Shown in pieces: positions 1 through 9,129 of a stretch of DNA of 64,000 bases (position 1 is its first letter; the number at the start of each line of letters is the position of its first letter). The stretch lies in NCBI GenBank assembly GCA_003225005.1, contig QIAN01000222.1, forward strand, positions 22,676 to 86,675. The letters run 5' to 3'. Made by a program: the position numbers and the translations under genes. The notes beneath the pieces were generated by a model. The model had not been told where the DNA came from. It searched no databases and was given only the letters and a program-made list of their open reading frames with translations. The stretch is from Acidobacteriota bacterium (lineage in GTDB: Bacteria > Acidobacteriota > Terriglobia > Terriglobales > Acidobacteriaceae).

Positions 1-841
1 CAAAATCAGTCGGCAGGTTGCCGCTGATTTCTTTCCAGTTGTCGCCGGCGTCGTCGGAGCGCATCACGTCCCAGTGTTTCTGCATGAAGAGTACGCCCGG
101 GCGCAAGGGACTCATGGCGATGTGGTGAACGCAGTGGCCGACTTCGGCGTCCTGGTCGGGAATATATTGGGACCTCAGTCCGCGGTTAATCGGCTTCCAG
201 CTTTTGCCAGCGTCGTCACTGCGGAAGGCGCCCGCTGCGGAGATGGCGATCCACATCCGCTGCGGATTGCTGGGGTCAAGAATAATGGTATGCAGGCACA
301 TGCCGCCTGCCCCCGGCTGCCATTTGGGGCCGGTGCCGTGGCCGCGCAGGCCGGGAAGTTCTTTCCAATTCTCGCCGCCGTCGGTCGAGCGGAAGATGGC
401 GGCGTCTTCCACGCCGGCGTAGACCGTATCGGGATCCTTGAGCGACGGCTCCAGATGCCACACGCGCTTGAATTCCCACGGACGCTGAGTTCCGTCATAC
501 CACTGATGCGTGGTGAGCGGCTTGCCGGTTTCGGCGGAGGCATCGTAAGCGAATTGGTTGCTGGCCACTTTTGGAGGACCTGGGGCCGGCGGTTCTCCGG
601 GGGGCGTTCCCGGCTGGTGCCAGGTCTTGCCGCCGTCATCCGAGCGCTGAATGATCTGTCCGAACCAGCCGCTCGTCTGCGAGGCGTAGATTCGATTTGG
701 ATCAGCGGGCGATCCCTTGAGGTGATACATCTCCCAGCCGGCAAAATGCGGGCCGCTGACATCCCATTTTTCACGCTTGCCGTCTGACGTTAGAATGAAT
801 GCGCCCTTGCGTGTGCCAACCGATACTCGTACCTTGCTCAT
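1..841 (-). CDS. BNR/Asp-box repeat protein (sialidase/VPS10-like beta-propeller), 3' end outside window
   Basis: About 280 residues are visible; the C-terminus lies beyond the left edge. The start is the ATG at 841, with a GGAGGA ribosome site at 845-850. The protein begins [15 protein letters not shown] and has no signal peptide. At least four Asp-box motifs of the S-x-D-x-G-x-x-W type are visible ([32 protein letters not shown]), the hallmark of BNR beta-propellers such as sialidase-like and VPS10-like proteins. Substrate cannot be told from sequence, and many such proteins are not enzymes. It is the third gene of a minus-strand run behind the DinB-like and SnoaL-like genes, 34 bases after the latter, so co-transcription under the HxlR-type regulator is likely. 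Confidence 0.8.
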   Translation of the reverse strand, partial: MSKVRVSVGTRKGAFILTSDGKREKWDVSGPHFAGWEMYHLKGSPADPNRIYASQTSGWFGQIIQRSDDGGKTWHQPGTPPGEPPAPGPPKVASNQFAYDASAETGKPLTTHQWYDGTQRPWEFKRVWHLEPSLKDPDTVYAGVEDAAIFRSTDGGENWKELPGLRGHGTGPKWQPGAGGMCLHTIILDPSNPQRMWIAISAAGAFRSDDAGKSWKPINRGLRSQYIPDQDAEVGHCVHHIAMSPLRPGVLFMQKHWDVMRSDDAGDNWKEISGNLPTDF

Positions 842-875
842 TTTTCCTCCTGGCTCTGATTTCACATCCGGCATC

Positions 876-1385
876 CTATCGCTCACCGATCTCGCTCTGC
901 TTCAGCTCAACCCAGCGCAGGGCTTCCCGCCGGTCGGCGAACGCTTGCATCTCGACCACCCTGCCATTACGGACTGTGTAGACATCCGCAAGGCTTACAT
1001 CCTGCCAATGGTGGCTACCCTTGGGGCGAACCCGGGCGTGAACAAATACGACGATCCGGTTGCCCGCAATGATAAACCGCTCCGGTTGGCTGTTTACCTC
1101 GGCCCAAGCGGCACGGGACTGCGTCAGATACTGTTTCACGCCATCTCGCCCATGATACCTGCCGCCGCGAGGGAACTCGGCCGGCTCGGTCCATTCGATC
1201 TGCGCATCGAGCGGCTCTACGGCTGCGGTCATATCGCCGCGATTGAACGCTGCGTACGCTCCACCCAGCGCCGTAACGACGTGTTCCATGTCCGGCGAAA
1301 CATCCACGTTAGTCGGCTTCCGTGACTCCGTGCAGCCACCCAGATACAGCATGGCGAATGTGAATAAGATCAAAAACCGGCGCAT
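876..1385 (-). CDS. SnoaL/NTF2-like lipoprotein
   Basis: A 169-residue protein with a short hydrophobic leader and a lipobox ending LGGC (Cys18), so it is probably a lipoprotein. The mature part has the pattern of the NTF2-like/SnoaL fold: a helix with [12 protein letters not shown], then a WTEP strand, a GRDGVKQYL segment and a C-terminal strand pair around [18 protein letters not shown]. Members of this fold are small pocket-forming proteins with varied roles (isomerase, cyclase, binding); the specific function is unknown. The gene lies 34 bases after the DinB-like gene and 34 bases before the BNR gene on the same strand, which suggests an operon. Confidence 0.8.
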   Translation of the reverse strand: MRRFLILFTFAMLYLGGCTESRKPTNVDVSPDMEHVVTALGGAYAAFNRGDMTAAVEPLDAQIEWTEPAEFPRGGRYHGRDGVKQYLTQSRAAWAEVNSQPERFIIAGNRIVVFVHARVRPKGSHHWQDVSLADVYTVRNGRVVEMQAFADRREALRWVELKQSEIGER

Positions 1386-1419
1386 ACCTCTAAGACTCGA
1401 ATCACAGCCAATTGGGCTC

Positions 1420-2022
1420 TCAACTCTTCGGGAAGTTTGGATCAGCGGTCACTTCGAGGATTTGTTTCGTGTGACGCTGGCTGTGCGCTGCCATAAACAG
1501 CACCCATTCGTATGCGTCCAATTGCTGGCCGAGCGGACTGTCGGAAGCATGCGCGCGCAACCCTGGCGTAGATTCCAGAAACGCGATCGTCTTGGTGCGG
1601 GTTTTAAGAAAACGGTCGAGGGTGTCGGCCGGAGTCCAGCGGCCGGTAGGCGTGACCGGCGGTGGCGCCTGCGCCTTGTGGCTCCGGTCGGGAATCATCG
1701 CTAAAACCATGGCGTCGATTTTCGCGGTGTCACGGTCGGCTGCTCTGGGAGGCGACTTCATGACCTTGTCGGTGATGTTTTGCAGGAGAAAATCTTCGAC
1801 CAGAACGATGTGCTTCAGCTTCTCCGCTACCGACCAGCGGTCTGGCGCCGGCTTGAATTTCATCTCAGCTTCCGAAAGTTCCCCAGTTGCCGCGACTACC
1901 CCGTCGCGGGTCTCGTCGAGATACGTCGCGGCCTTTTCCTTGTCCCCTTGGGTGAGTGTCTGGCCGAACGCGACGCCGCACAAAAGTAGGAGCGTGCAGA
2001 AATTCAAGGCCGTTTTCTTCAT
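1420..2022 (-). CDS. Secreted DinB-family protein
   Basis: A 200-residue protein with a clear Sec signal (MKKTALNFCTLLLLCGVAFGQ). The mature region matches the DinB four-helix bundle: YLDETRDGVVAATGELSEAEMKFKP, then WSVAEKLKHIVLVEDF carrying the first conserved His, and a late AAHSQRHTKQI carrying the other His residues expected for the metal site. The family includes thiol-dependent S-transferases and many uncharacterised proteins, so no reaction is assigned. GGAGAAG lies upstream of the ATG at 2022. It is the first gene of the minus-strand run and diverges from the HxlR regulator across a 95-base spacer containing a palindrome. Confidence 0.82.
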   Translation of the reverse strand: MKKTALNFCTLLLLCGVAFGQTLTQGDKEKAATYLDETRDGVVAATGELSEAEMKFKPAPDRWSVAEKLKHIVLVEDFLLQNITDKVMKSPPRAADRDTAKIDAMVLAMIPDRSHKAQAPPPVTPTGRWTPADTLDRFLKTRTKTIAFLESTPGLRAHASDSPLGQQLDAYEWVLFMAAHSQRHTKQILEVTADPNFPKS

Positions 2023-2081
2023 GGGCGGCTTCTCCGGGATTCAATCGAGAATCAAAAGACCCAGAGGACTATAAATATATC

Positions 2082-2098
2082 ACTTGCGAAATGCAAGT
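2082..2098. promoter_or_regulatory. Palindromic operator candidate, ACTTGC-N5-GCAAGT
   Basis: A perfect inverted repeat with 6-base arms and a 5-base centre lies in the spacer between the divergent DinB-like and HxlR genes. It sits 19 bases before the regulator start and next to an AT-rich stretch (ataaatatat) that could hold the -10 box for the leftward operon. Spacing and symmetry fit the dyad sites bound by HxlR-type winged-helix dimers, so auto- and divergent regulation is inferred. No binding data are available. Confidence 0.6.
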
Positions 2099-2117
2099 AA
2101 AATGATACTGTGGGGAT

Positions 2118-2582
2118 GTGCGAAAACGACGCAAAGCCGAGCGCCGGTCGGAGTGTCCGCTGAATGCTTCGGTGGAGATGCTGGGCGACCGCTGGTCGCT
2201 ATTGATCATTCGCGACATGATGCTGCGGGGGGCGCGGACCTACAAGGAATTCTTGCAGTGCTACGAAGGCATCGCGACGAATATCTTGGCAGATCGCCTG
2301 CGGAAGCTGATCGCTTACCGGATCATCACGACGGAGCCAGACCCGTCGGACGGGCGCAAGCTGACCTACCGGCTGACTGCGAAAGGAATCGATTTGGCGC
2401 CGGTCCTTACGGAAATGGTTCTGTGGGCAGCCGCGCACGAAGATACCGGCAATCAAGCGCTCGTCGAACAAATGCGCGAGGACAAGGAGAAGTTTATGGC
2501 GGGAGTGCGGCAACGCTGGGTCAGTAGTCCTTCACTGGGTCGCTCACCGCGCTCGGTTGCCATTCCCACCCCCAGTTTTTAA
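2118..2582 (+). CDS. HxlR-family transcriptional regulator
   Basis: A 154-residue winged-helix regulator starting at GTG (2118) with GGGG just upstream. It shows the family signature: an N-terminal Cys13 in ECPL, then EMLGDRWSLLIIRDM, then YKEFLQCYEGIATNILADRLRKL as the recognition region and a wing at DGRKLTYRLTAKG. The N-terminal Cys is the position used for thiol or electrophile sensing in some relatives such as YodB and HypR; whether it senses here is unknown. The tail after about residue 125 is a low-conservation extension. It is divergent from the DinB/SnoaL/BNR operon with a palindrome between, so it probably controls that operon and itself. Confidence 0.88.
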   Translation: MRKRRKAERRSECPLNASVEMLGDRWSLLIIRDMMLRGARTYKEFLQCYEGIATNILADRLRKLIAYRIITTEPDPSDGRKLTYRLTAKGIDLAPVLTEMVLWAAAHEDTGNQALVEQMREDKEKFMAGVRQRWVSSPSLGRSPRSVAIPTPSF

Positions 2583-2699
2583 TACCGCTAGTGCGATTCC
2601 AGCGGTGAACCAACGTAATCTCGGTCACATGGGGCATCGGAGATAGCATCTTTGGAGCCAGCCCGTCGTCCCCCTGGCGGCTTCCAGCGGGAGCGTCCC

Positions 2700-3248
2700 A
2701 TGTCTCAAACATGCAGATTTCGTCCTCAGTCTGTGACCGTGATTTTTTTATTGGCCGCGGTGAGCTACGGCCAGGATTCGCAATCTTTGGGGGATGTGGC
2801 TCGCCAGGCGCGTCAGAAAAAAACACAAGTCAACAATACGCCGGGGAAAGACCTGCAGGCGCGTAAAGTCGTTACTAACGACGAGATTGCTGAACAGGCG
2901 GCGTCAACTGCGGATGGTTCCGGCGCCGATCAAAGCCATGAATTGGCATCTCATCACACGTCTTCAGAGCCCGGCAAATTGTCGGCCGAGCGGTGGAAGG
3001 CGCTGATTCAAGCGCAAAAGAACGTGGTCAGCTCTCTGCAAAAACAGATCGACAAGCTTAATTCCTCCATCCACTTTGTCGAAGCCAACCTCTACGTGAA
3101 CGGACCGCAGTACAACAAGCGCCAGGCCCAAAAGCAGCAGGAAGTCGAACGCGCGCAGGCACAATTGGAAGAACAAAACAAACGCCTGGAGGACATGCAG
3201 GAATCCGCCCGCAAGCAAGGCTATGGTAACTCGGTTTACGATCCGTAG
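2700..3248 (+). CDS. Secreted coiled-coil protein, function unknown
   Basis: A 182-residue protein from the ATG at 2700, chosen because it starts a plausible signal peptide (MSQTCRFRPQ followed by SVTVIFLLAAVSYGQ); an upstream in-frame start would add 16 non-hydrophobic residues. The mature part opens with a basic SLGDVARQARQKK motif. After a low-complexity linker comes a long helical stretch (about residues 100-175) rich in Q, E and K with heptad character, likely a coiled coil, containing KNVVSSLQKQIDKLNSSIHFVEANLY. I recognise the style from acidobacterial periplasmic proteins but know no function. It is a stand-alone gene. Confidence 0.7.
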   Translation: MSQTCRFRPQSVTVIFLLAAVSYGQDSQSLGDVARQARQKKTQVNNTPGKDLQARKVVTNDEIAEQAASTADGSGADQSHELASHHTSSEPGKLSAERWKALIQAQKNVVSSLQKQIDKLNSSIHFVEANLYVNGPQYNKRQAQKQQEVERAQAQLEEQNKRLEDMQESARKQGYGNSVYDP

Positions 3249-3361
3249 CCCCCGACGGGGTTTATCTACATGTGTGCACGTAAGATATAGCCTAGCTTGC
3301 TGGTTCCATTTGTTCAGCACCGACCCTTCCATAAAACATCGCATCATGCGAAATTAGTTTC

Positions 3362-3901
3362 ATGGCCCTGGTTATCCGTCCCTCCCGCATTCACTCCGTT
3401 GGCGTCTACACCTCCACTCCCATTGGTAAAGGCGCGCGCATTGTTGAATACGTGGGTCCCCGCATCACGCAGGAGGAGGCGGATCGTCGCTATGAGGGGT
3501 GCGAACGCACCTATCTGTACGGTCTTAATGACGGCAAGACAATCATTGACGGAGAAGGCCTCGGCGCCTATCTGAATCATTCGTGCGAGCCCAACTGCGA
3601 AGTGGACGAGATCAAAGGCCGCGTCTGGATTTTTGCCATGCGCGACATCGCGGCCGGGGAGGAGTTGGTTTGGGATTACAGCCTCTACGATGACGACGAT
3701 CCCGCCCCTTGCCACTGCGGCGCCACCAACTGCCGCGGCACCATGTATTCCGCGGAATGGATGGAGAAATTGCGCCTGCACGAGAGAGCCAAGCTCATCG
3801 AAAAGCAAGCCGGAGCAAGAACGCCAGTGCAGCGCAAGCACGCTAGAAAAACCAAACATAGAGAAGGGCGGAGGCGTCATCCAGCTCGCGCCGAGGGTTA
3901 A
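3362..3901 (+). CDS. SET-domain protein (putative protein-lysine methyltransferase)
   Basis: A 179-residue protein that is almost entirely a SET domain with post-SET. Visible motifs: the N-terminal VGVYTSTPIGKGARIVEYVG strand pair, the pseudoknot motif NHSCEPNC at residues 72-79 (SAM and active-site core), a GEELVWDYS segment containing the Tyr expected near the active site (Tyr106), and a Cys-rich post-SET CHCGATNCRG (Cys117, 119, 124) that with a core Cys could bind zinc. The last ~35 residues are very basic (RKHARKTKHREGRRR), possibly for nucleic-acid or substrate binding. SET proteins are common in eukaryotes and patchy in bacteria; the substrate here is unknown. No clear ribosome site precedes the ATG, and no neighbour suggests a partner. 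Confidence 0.88.
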   Translation: MALVIRPSRIHSVGVYTSTPIGKGARIVEYVGPRITQEEADRRYEGCERTYLYGLNDGKTIIDGEGLGAYLNHSCEPNCEVDEIKGRVWIFAMRDIAAGEELVWDYSLYDDDDPAPCHCGATNCRGTMYSAEWMEKLRLHERAKLIEKQAGARTPVQRKHARKTKHREGRRRHPARAEG

Positions 3902-3930
3902 AGCCAATTTCGGCTGATCTGTGGTCAGAC

Positions 3931-4479
3931 CTACTGGGCTTTTGCAAGCGTTTCTTGACCGTAGTCGGGTTGCGGAGCTGGCGTGGTTATCCGGTTTTCG
4001 TTGAAGCAGGCCTGTTTCACCCAGCTTCCCGAGTAGCGATTGCGGACTTCGGCAGGAATGTCGCTTGTCTTCAGCTCGGTAAATTCGAAGTCGATGCTGC
4101 CATCAGGATAGACCCGACCGAGCATGTATCCGTAAACGTAGGTCTTCGACTTTGCCAGATCGGCCAACGGAGGCAGCGGATAGCGCTCGGCGCCGGCAGT
4201 CCCAACGATCCAGCCGGGCAATATGCCTCCATCGTCTCGCCAGTGCTTGGTATTGAAGATGTCCAGCCTGAAGAAGTGCGAATGGCTTGCCAGCCCGTAC
4301 ACCTTCTTGTCTGGCTTCTGCAGGTTCAGAAGAGTCCGAGTTCGCGAATGTCCAACGCCAGAAAGGATGGGGCCCTCGACCGTCGAATTCTGCAGTGAGG
4401 GGAGCGGACGATGCGACGGTGACCGCCCGACTAAACCGGGCGGCGCGGAGAATTTTGCCGTTTCTCTCGCTGGGATTCA
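3931..4479 (-). pseudogene. C-terminal remnant of a metallophosphoesterase-like protein
   Basis: The open frame runs from a stop at 4477-4479 to 3931 without a good start; GTG at 4302 would give only 123 residues. The readable peptide holds VEGPILSGVGHSRTRTLLNL, then KKVYGLASHSHFFRLDIFN and GGILPGWIVGTAGAERYPLP, which resembles the end of calcineurin-like phosphoesterases, where a late His-x-His contributes to the metal site. The N-terminal metal-binding half is absent: the preceding DNA is the end of the RND gene, 63 bases away. I read it as a truncated fragment joined to the RND locus by deletion or rearrangement. Family assignment is from memory of the motif and is moderately certain. Confidence 0.55.
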
Positions 4480-4542
4480 ACCGAAAAACGCCGCCAGCAG
4501 GCAGATAGCGACGGTCGCGGGTCGACACCAAACGCCGGTTCT

Positions 4543-7500
4543 TTAAGCTTGAGCCGTCTTCCCGTGTTCGCGCCAGCCCTCGATGATCAGGTACAGCACC
4601 GGAATGAAAAATAAGTTGAGAATGGTGGACATGATCATGCCGCCAAACACAGTCGTGCCTACAGAGTGCCGTCCGTTCTCGCCGGCGCCGGTGGCTAGCA
4701 CTAGAGGCACTACGCCCAGGATGAACGCCAGCGAGGTCATCAGGATCGGCCGCAGGCGGATGGTGGCCGACTGCACCGCGGCTTCCACCAACGGCAATCC
4801 GCGATGTCGCAACTGCTCTGCAAATTCGACGATCAAAATCGCGTTCTTGCTGGAGAGGCCGACCAGCATGACCAGCCCGACTTGGCAGAAGACGTCGTTC
4901 TGTAGGCCGCGCAGCCATTGAGCGGCCAACGCTCCCAATAGCGCCATGGGCACCGCCAGCAACACGATGAACGGCAGCACGAAACTTTCATACTGCGCCG
5001 AGAGCGTCAGGTAGACGACCAACGTACCCAACCCAAACAGAATCAGGGATGTTCCGCCAGCCTGCAGTTCTTCCAGTGAAAGGCCCGTCCAACTGTAAGC
5101 GAAGCCCTGAGGCATCTTCTTGGCGAGGTCATCCATGGCTTGGATGGCCTGGCCGGAACTATAGCCGGGCGCAGCGGAACCATCGATCTCGGCAGAGCGG
5201 AATAAGTTGTAATGGCTGATCACTTGCGGCGTTGTGGTCTGCGTGAAACTGATCAGATTTTCCAGTGGCACCATCCCGCCGCTATCGGACCGCACGTAGA
5301 ACTCCTTCATGTTTCTCGCTTCCGAACGGAACTGCTTGTCTGCCTGCACGTAAACTCGATACGAGCGGTTACTGAAATCAAAGTCGTTAACGTAGGCTGA
5401 ACCCATAAAGACGCCCAGCGTATCGGTGATCTGCGACAGCGGAACGTGCAAGCTCTTCGCCTTCTCGCGGTCGATCGTTACCAGGTACTGCGGGTCGTTC
5501 GCCGTGAACGGCGTGTAAAGTCCGACCAGATCCTGGCGTTGGCGAGATTGAGCGAGAATCGTCTGCGCGGCGGCCGCCAGTTCCTCCAGTTTGTGAGCGG
5601 CCTGGTCTTGAACGATGAACTGAAAACCGCCGAACGCTCCCAGTCCGTTGATCGCAGGCGGCAAGGTGGCAAAGACGATGGCTCCCGTGATACCGAACAA
5701 TCGGGGACGAACACGGTTCAAAATGGCTGTTGCTGTGTGAGCGTCGCCTTTGCGCTGGGAGTAGGGCTTCAGCGGAACGAAGATTAGTCCCTGGTTCGAT
5801 GCGCTTCCCGAAAAACTGAAGCCGGCTACTGAGAAAGTTCCCTCGGATTCCGGCACATCGGCAAGCAGGTCGGAAACCTGTTTGCCAATCGCTTTCGTAT
5901 ATTCCAGCGATGCTCCTGACGGTGCTTGCACCACGATAATGAAATATCCCTGGTCTTCGTCAGGGACGAAAGCCCTCGGCACGCGCGTGAACACAAAATA
6001 AGTTAGCCCCAGACCGGCGAAAAACAGCACCACCATCGCCAACTTGTATTCCAGCACGTAATGCAGCAAGCCACGGTACCCGCGCGTAAGGACAACGACG
6101 GCGTCGTCAAACTTTCGCAGCCACCACCACTTTTGCCGGTGGGAGTCGCGCAGGAAAATTGCCGCCAGCACCGGAGCCAGGGTGAGCGCGTTGAAGGCGG
6201 AAATGGCAATGGAAAATGCGATGGTCAGAGCAAACTGGCGAAACAGAATGCCGGTCGTCCCGGGAAAGAACGCCACAGGAACAAACACGGCCACGAGAAC
6301 CAGCGAAGTGGCGATGACGGCGCTAGTAATCTCGGCGGTGGCTGCTGCCGCTGCTTTGCGGGAGTCGTGTTCACCCTCAGCGATATGGCGCTCAATGTTT
6401 TCAATGACGACGATAGCGTCGTCGACGACCAGTCCGGTGGCGAGTGTGATCCCGAACAACGTCAGCGTATTGATGGAGAAACCGAGTAACTTCACAAAGA
6501 CGAAGGTGCCGATCAGCGAAACCGGAGTGGCGATGAAGTGAATCATGGTCGTTCGCCAGTCACCTAGAAAGATGAAGATCACTAGGATAACCAGCAGGAT
6601 CGCCGAACCTATCGTGAAGACGACGTCGCGGATGGATTCACCGACCGCGTCGGTAGTATCAAACGCCAGCTTGTAGTGCATTCCTGGAGGGAAGCTCTTG
6701 GAGAGCCGCTCCAGTTCAGCGATTGCGCGGCGGTCAACGTCGAGTGCATTCGCCGTGGAGAGCTGCGTGACGCCCAGGCCGATGGCGTCCTGTCCGTTGA
6801 ATTGCAGGTCGGAACTGTAATCTTCGGCGCCCAGTTCTGCACGTCCCACGTCCTTCAGGCGAACCAGTGTGCCGTCGGCATTGGTCTTCAGAATGATGTT
6901 GTCAAACTGAGTGGGCTCGCTCAGGCGGCCAACTGCGCGGACGCTGATCTGATATTGCTGTCCCTGACGGGCAGGCTGCTGGCCTACCTGGCCGGCTGCT
7001 ACTTCAACGTTCTGCTCAGCCAGGGCATTGACCACGTCGGGGGCAGTGAGTGCGCGCCCCGCCATACGCACGGGGTCCAGCCACAACCGCATGGAGTACT
7101 TCCGCTCGCCGAAAATGATGACATTGGCGACTCCGGGAATGCGCTTGAGCGAATCCCTCACGTAAACGTCGAGGTAATTGCTCATGAACAGCGTTGAGTA
7201 TTTGTTGTTGTCAGAGATAACGGCCGCGCCGAAGACGAAGTTCTGCGACGTCTTCACGGTTGTAATACCGACCGCCTTGACGGCGCTGGGCAGCCGCCCT
7301 TGGGCGGTGTTAACCCGGTTCTGAATGTCGACCGTCGCGAGATCCGGATCGCGGGTCAGGTCGAAAGTCGCAGTAATGTTGCTGGATCCATCATTGCCGC
7401 TCGTCGAGGTGATGTATTTCATTCCCTCGGCGCCGTTGATCTGCTGTTCCAAGGGGATGGTAACTGCGCTTTCGACGGTCTGCGCGCTGGCCCCGATATA

Positions 7501-7647
7501 AAAACTGGAGACCCCAACTTGCGGCGGAGCCAGGTCGGGGAATTGAGCGATGGGAAGCGTGGGAATTACCGCTGCGCCCGCCAGAATGATCAGCAGGGCG
7601 CAAACCGTGGCAAACACCGGACGATGGATAAAGAAATCTACGAACAT
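4543..7647 (-). CDS. RND efflux pump inner-membrane permease (AcrB/MexF-like, HAE1)
   Basis: A 1034-residue transporter of normal length for HAE1 pumps. The N-terminus MFVDFFIHRPVFATV is typical of the first membrane helix. The proton-relay region in helix 4 reads GLVVDDAIVVIENIER with the Asp pair at 409-410. Two large periplasmic porter loops and the usual twelve helices can be recognised, and the second half repeats the fold (a VGLVMLVGLSSKNAILIVEF helix near the end). It should export hydrophobic toxicants by proton antiport in a tripartite complex. The matching adaptor lies upstream in the same operon, 102 bases away; no TolC-type outer-membrane gene and no TetR or MarR regulator is adjacent, so the exit channel must be encoded elsewhere. 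Confidence 0.95.
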   Translation of the reverse strand: MFVDFFIHRPVFATVCALLIILAGAAVIPTLPIAQFPDLAPPQVGVSSFYIGASAQTVESAVTIPLEQQINGAEGMKYITSTSGNDGSSNITATFDLTRDPDLATVDIQNRVNTAQGRLPSAVKAVGITTVKTSQNFVFGAAVISDNNKYSTLFMSNYLDVYVRDSLKRIPGVANVIIFGERKYSMRLWLDPVRMAGRALTAPDVVNALAEQNVEVAAGQVGQQPARQGQQYQISVRAVGRLSEPTQFDNIILKTNADGTLVRLKDVGRAELGAEDYSSDLQFNGQDAIGLGVTQLSTANALDVDRRAIAELERLSKSFPPGMHYKLAFDTTDAVGESIRDVVFTIGSAILLVILVIFIFLGDWRTTMIHFIATPVSLIGTFVFVKLLGFSINTLTLFGITLATGLVVDDAIVVIENIERHIAEGEHDSRKAAAAATAEITSAVIATSLVLVAVFVPVAFFPGTTGILFRQFALTIAFSIAISAFNALTLAPVLAAIFLRDSHRQKWWWLRKFDDAVVVLTRGYRGLLHYVLEYKLAMVVLFFAGLGLTYFVFTRVPRAFVPDEDQGYFIIVVQAPSGASLEYTKAIGKQVSDLLADVPESEGTFSVAGFSFSGSASNQGLIFVPLKPYSQRKGDAHTATAILNRVRPRLFGITGAIVFATLPPAINGLGAFGGFQFIVQDQAAHKLEELAAAAQTILAQSRQRQDLVGLYTPFTANDPQYLVTIDREKAKSLHVPLSQITDTLGVFMGSAYVNDFDFSNRSYRVYVQADKQFRSEARNMKEFYVRSDSGGMVPLENLISFTQTTTPQVISHYNLFRSAEIDGSAAPGYSSGQAIQAMDDLAKKMPQGFAYSWTGLSLEELQAGGTSLILFGLGTLVVYLTLSAQYESFVLPFIVLLAVPMALLGALAAQWLRGLQNDVFCQVGLVMLVGLSSKNAILIVEFAEQLRHRGLPLVEAAVQSATIRLRPILMTSLAFILGVVPLVLATGAGENGRHSVGTTVFGGMIMSTILNLFFIPVLYLIIEGWREHGKTAQA

Positions 7648-7724
7648 GAAACCGGCCTATACGGACGCAAAAATACTCTGCCCGTGTCGCTTGCCAGGCG
7701 ACTTCTCAAGACAACAAGAAGCTG

Positions 7725-7744
7725 GAAACTCGAAACTCGAAACG
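7725..7744. repeat. GAAACTCGAAAC-type tract in the adaptor-pump spacer
   Basis: Direct repeats of GAAACTC lie five bases from the adaptor stop codon. Read on the gene strand this is GTTTCGAGTTTC immediately after a stop codon. The same words occur after the etfA stop and, inverted, before the etf-quinone oxidoreductase start. No complementary arm was found near the pump start. Confidence 0.6.
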
Positions 7745-7749
7745 GTAAA

Positions 7750-8862
7750 CTAACTTTGCGGAATCACCGGTGCCCCGTCTAGCAGAAATTGCGTCCCCGA
7801 GATGATTACTTTGTCGCCCGGCTTGATGCCATCCTGTACTTCATAATCGTTGCCCACGGTCTGCCCGATCTTTAGCGGCTTCTGCCGCGCGGCGTAGGAT
7901 CCACCGTTCTGCGGCTCGGCCACAAAGGCGAAGTATTGGCCCGCCAGACGGGAGACCGCAAGAACAGGTACAACCGGATTCTTATGAGTTCCCCACACGA
8001 CACGCGCGCGAATGAACTGCGATTGCCTTAGTGCGTCATGGTTGTTGGCAACGCGCGCCTTGACCAGTATCGTCTGCGTGGTGTTGTCCACTTGGGGCGA
8101 GATAAAGCTGACGCGGCTTTCGGCCATCACTTTCCCTTCACCATCCAGTACCTGAACCGGTAGATTCATCTTGAGTTGAGAAGCGCGCTCGATCGGAGCG
8201 TAAACATAGACTTCCAGGCTGCCAGGCTTGTCGACGGTGGTGAGCAGGGTGGTTGTCGTAACCCGATCGCCCACATGCACTGGAACATCTCCGACGATTC
8301 CACTCCAGGGCGCTACCACCTTGTAATAGTGCAACTGCACCTGCTGCTCGCGCACTTGGGCATCCAGCGAGTCGACCTGCGCTTGAGCAGCATCACGGGC
8401 GGTCTTGGCCTGGTCCAGATCTTGTTTGCTCACAACGCCCGCGGAAAAAAGTCCTTGCGCGCGCTCATATTGCTGTTGGGTCCAGTTCAGGTTTGCCAAT
8501 TGCGCAGCCTTGGTGCTCTCCTGACTCTTCACCGTCGCCTGTTGTTTGAGGGGGTCAATCTCCATCACAGGCGCGCCGGCCGCAACTCGGTCGCCCGAGT
8601 GGACATAGATTCGCGTCACTTGTCCTTCTACCTGCGGCATGAGAACCGCCGAGTCGCGCGATTTCAGCGTAGCGACGTACTCCGTGGTGTCATTCACCGG
8701 CACAGCCCGTGCCTCTTGCACTTTCACTGGCATACCGGCCGATGAGTCGGCTTTAGGATTCTGAGAACCGCCGCCCGAGCAAGCTAGTGTCGCGCCTATG
8801 GCCCCCCCAAGACCTGCCAGCAACAAGGTTTTGCCGACGGGATTTCGAAAACTCGTTGCCAT
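7750..8862 (-). CDS. RND efflux periplasmic adaptor (membrane fusion lipoprotein)
   Basis: A 370-residue adaptor of the AcrA/MexA type. The leader ends in a lipobox LACS with Cys28, so it is anchored to the inner membrane by lipid. Order of parts: a barrel-sandwich half around VEGQVTRIYVHSGDRVAAGAPVMEIDP, a helical hairpin (about 105-170, LANLNWTQQQYERAQGLF), the second sandwich half WSGIVGDVPVHVGDRVTTTT, then beta-barrel and membrane-proximal domains ending in a YEVQDGIKPGDKVIISG motif. It bridges the RND permease to an outer-membrane channel. It is first in the operon, followed by the pump gene; nothing recognisable as a local repressor lies upstream. Confidence 0.94.
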   Translation of the reverse strand: MATSFRNPVGKTLLLAGLGGAIGATLACSGGGSQNPKADSSAGMPVKVQEARAVPVNDTTEYVATLKSRDSAVLMPQVEGQVTRIYVHSGDRVAAGAPVMEIDPLKQQATVKSQESTKAAQLANLNWTQQQYERAQGLFSAGVVSKQDLDQAKTARDAAQAQVDSLDAQVREQQVQLHYYKVVAPWSGIVGDVPVHVGDRVTTTTLLTTVDKPGSLEVYVYAPIERASQLKMNLPVQVLDGEGKVMAESRVSFISPQVDNTTQTILVKARVANNHDALRQSQFIRARVVWGTHKNPVVPVLAVSRLAGQYFAFVAEPQNGGSYAARQKPLKIGQTVGNDYEVQDGIKPGDKVIISGTQFLLDGAPVIPQS

Positions 8863-9129
8863 GGATTGCGAATACTCACCGTGGAGTGCGAGCTGCCGTT
8901 AATACTCTAACCCGAAGTTCGGCTTAGGTAAAAATCACCCAGTTCGTTGGACGAAGAGTCGAGTCAAATGTTTCACCCCGCCTAACAGGTTATCCGCCGG
9001 GCTCCTGAGACGCAAGATTAAGTGTGAATTCCTAATTTCCCCGCCGGAGGAATGAAAGGAGGAAAGGACTTGCATAGCGAGAGTTGCCTCCGCGCCCGTC
9101 GCCTTTGCCACTCTGCTACATTGTTTCGG

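Noticed and set aside
74..787. Plus-strand frame of 237 codons at the left edge
   Set aside because: Opposite the BNR-repeat gene, which has Asp boxes and a ribosome site.
4103..4918. Long minus-strand frame of 271 codons across the RND gene end
   Set aside because: It overlaps the pump in another frame, is Arg-rich and has no family motif; a shadow of GC-rich coding DNA.
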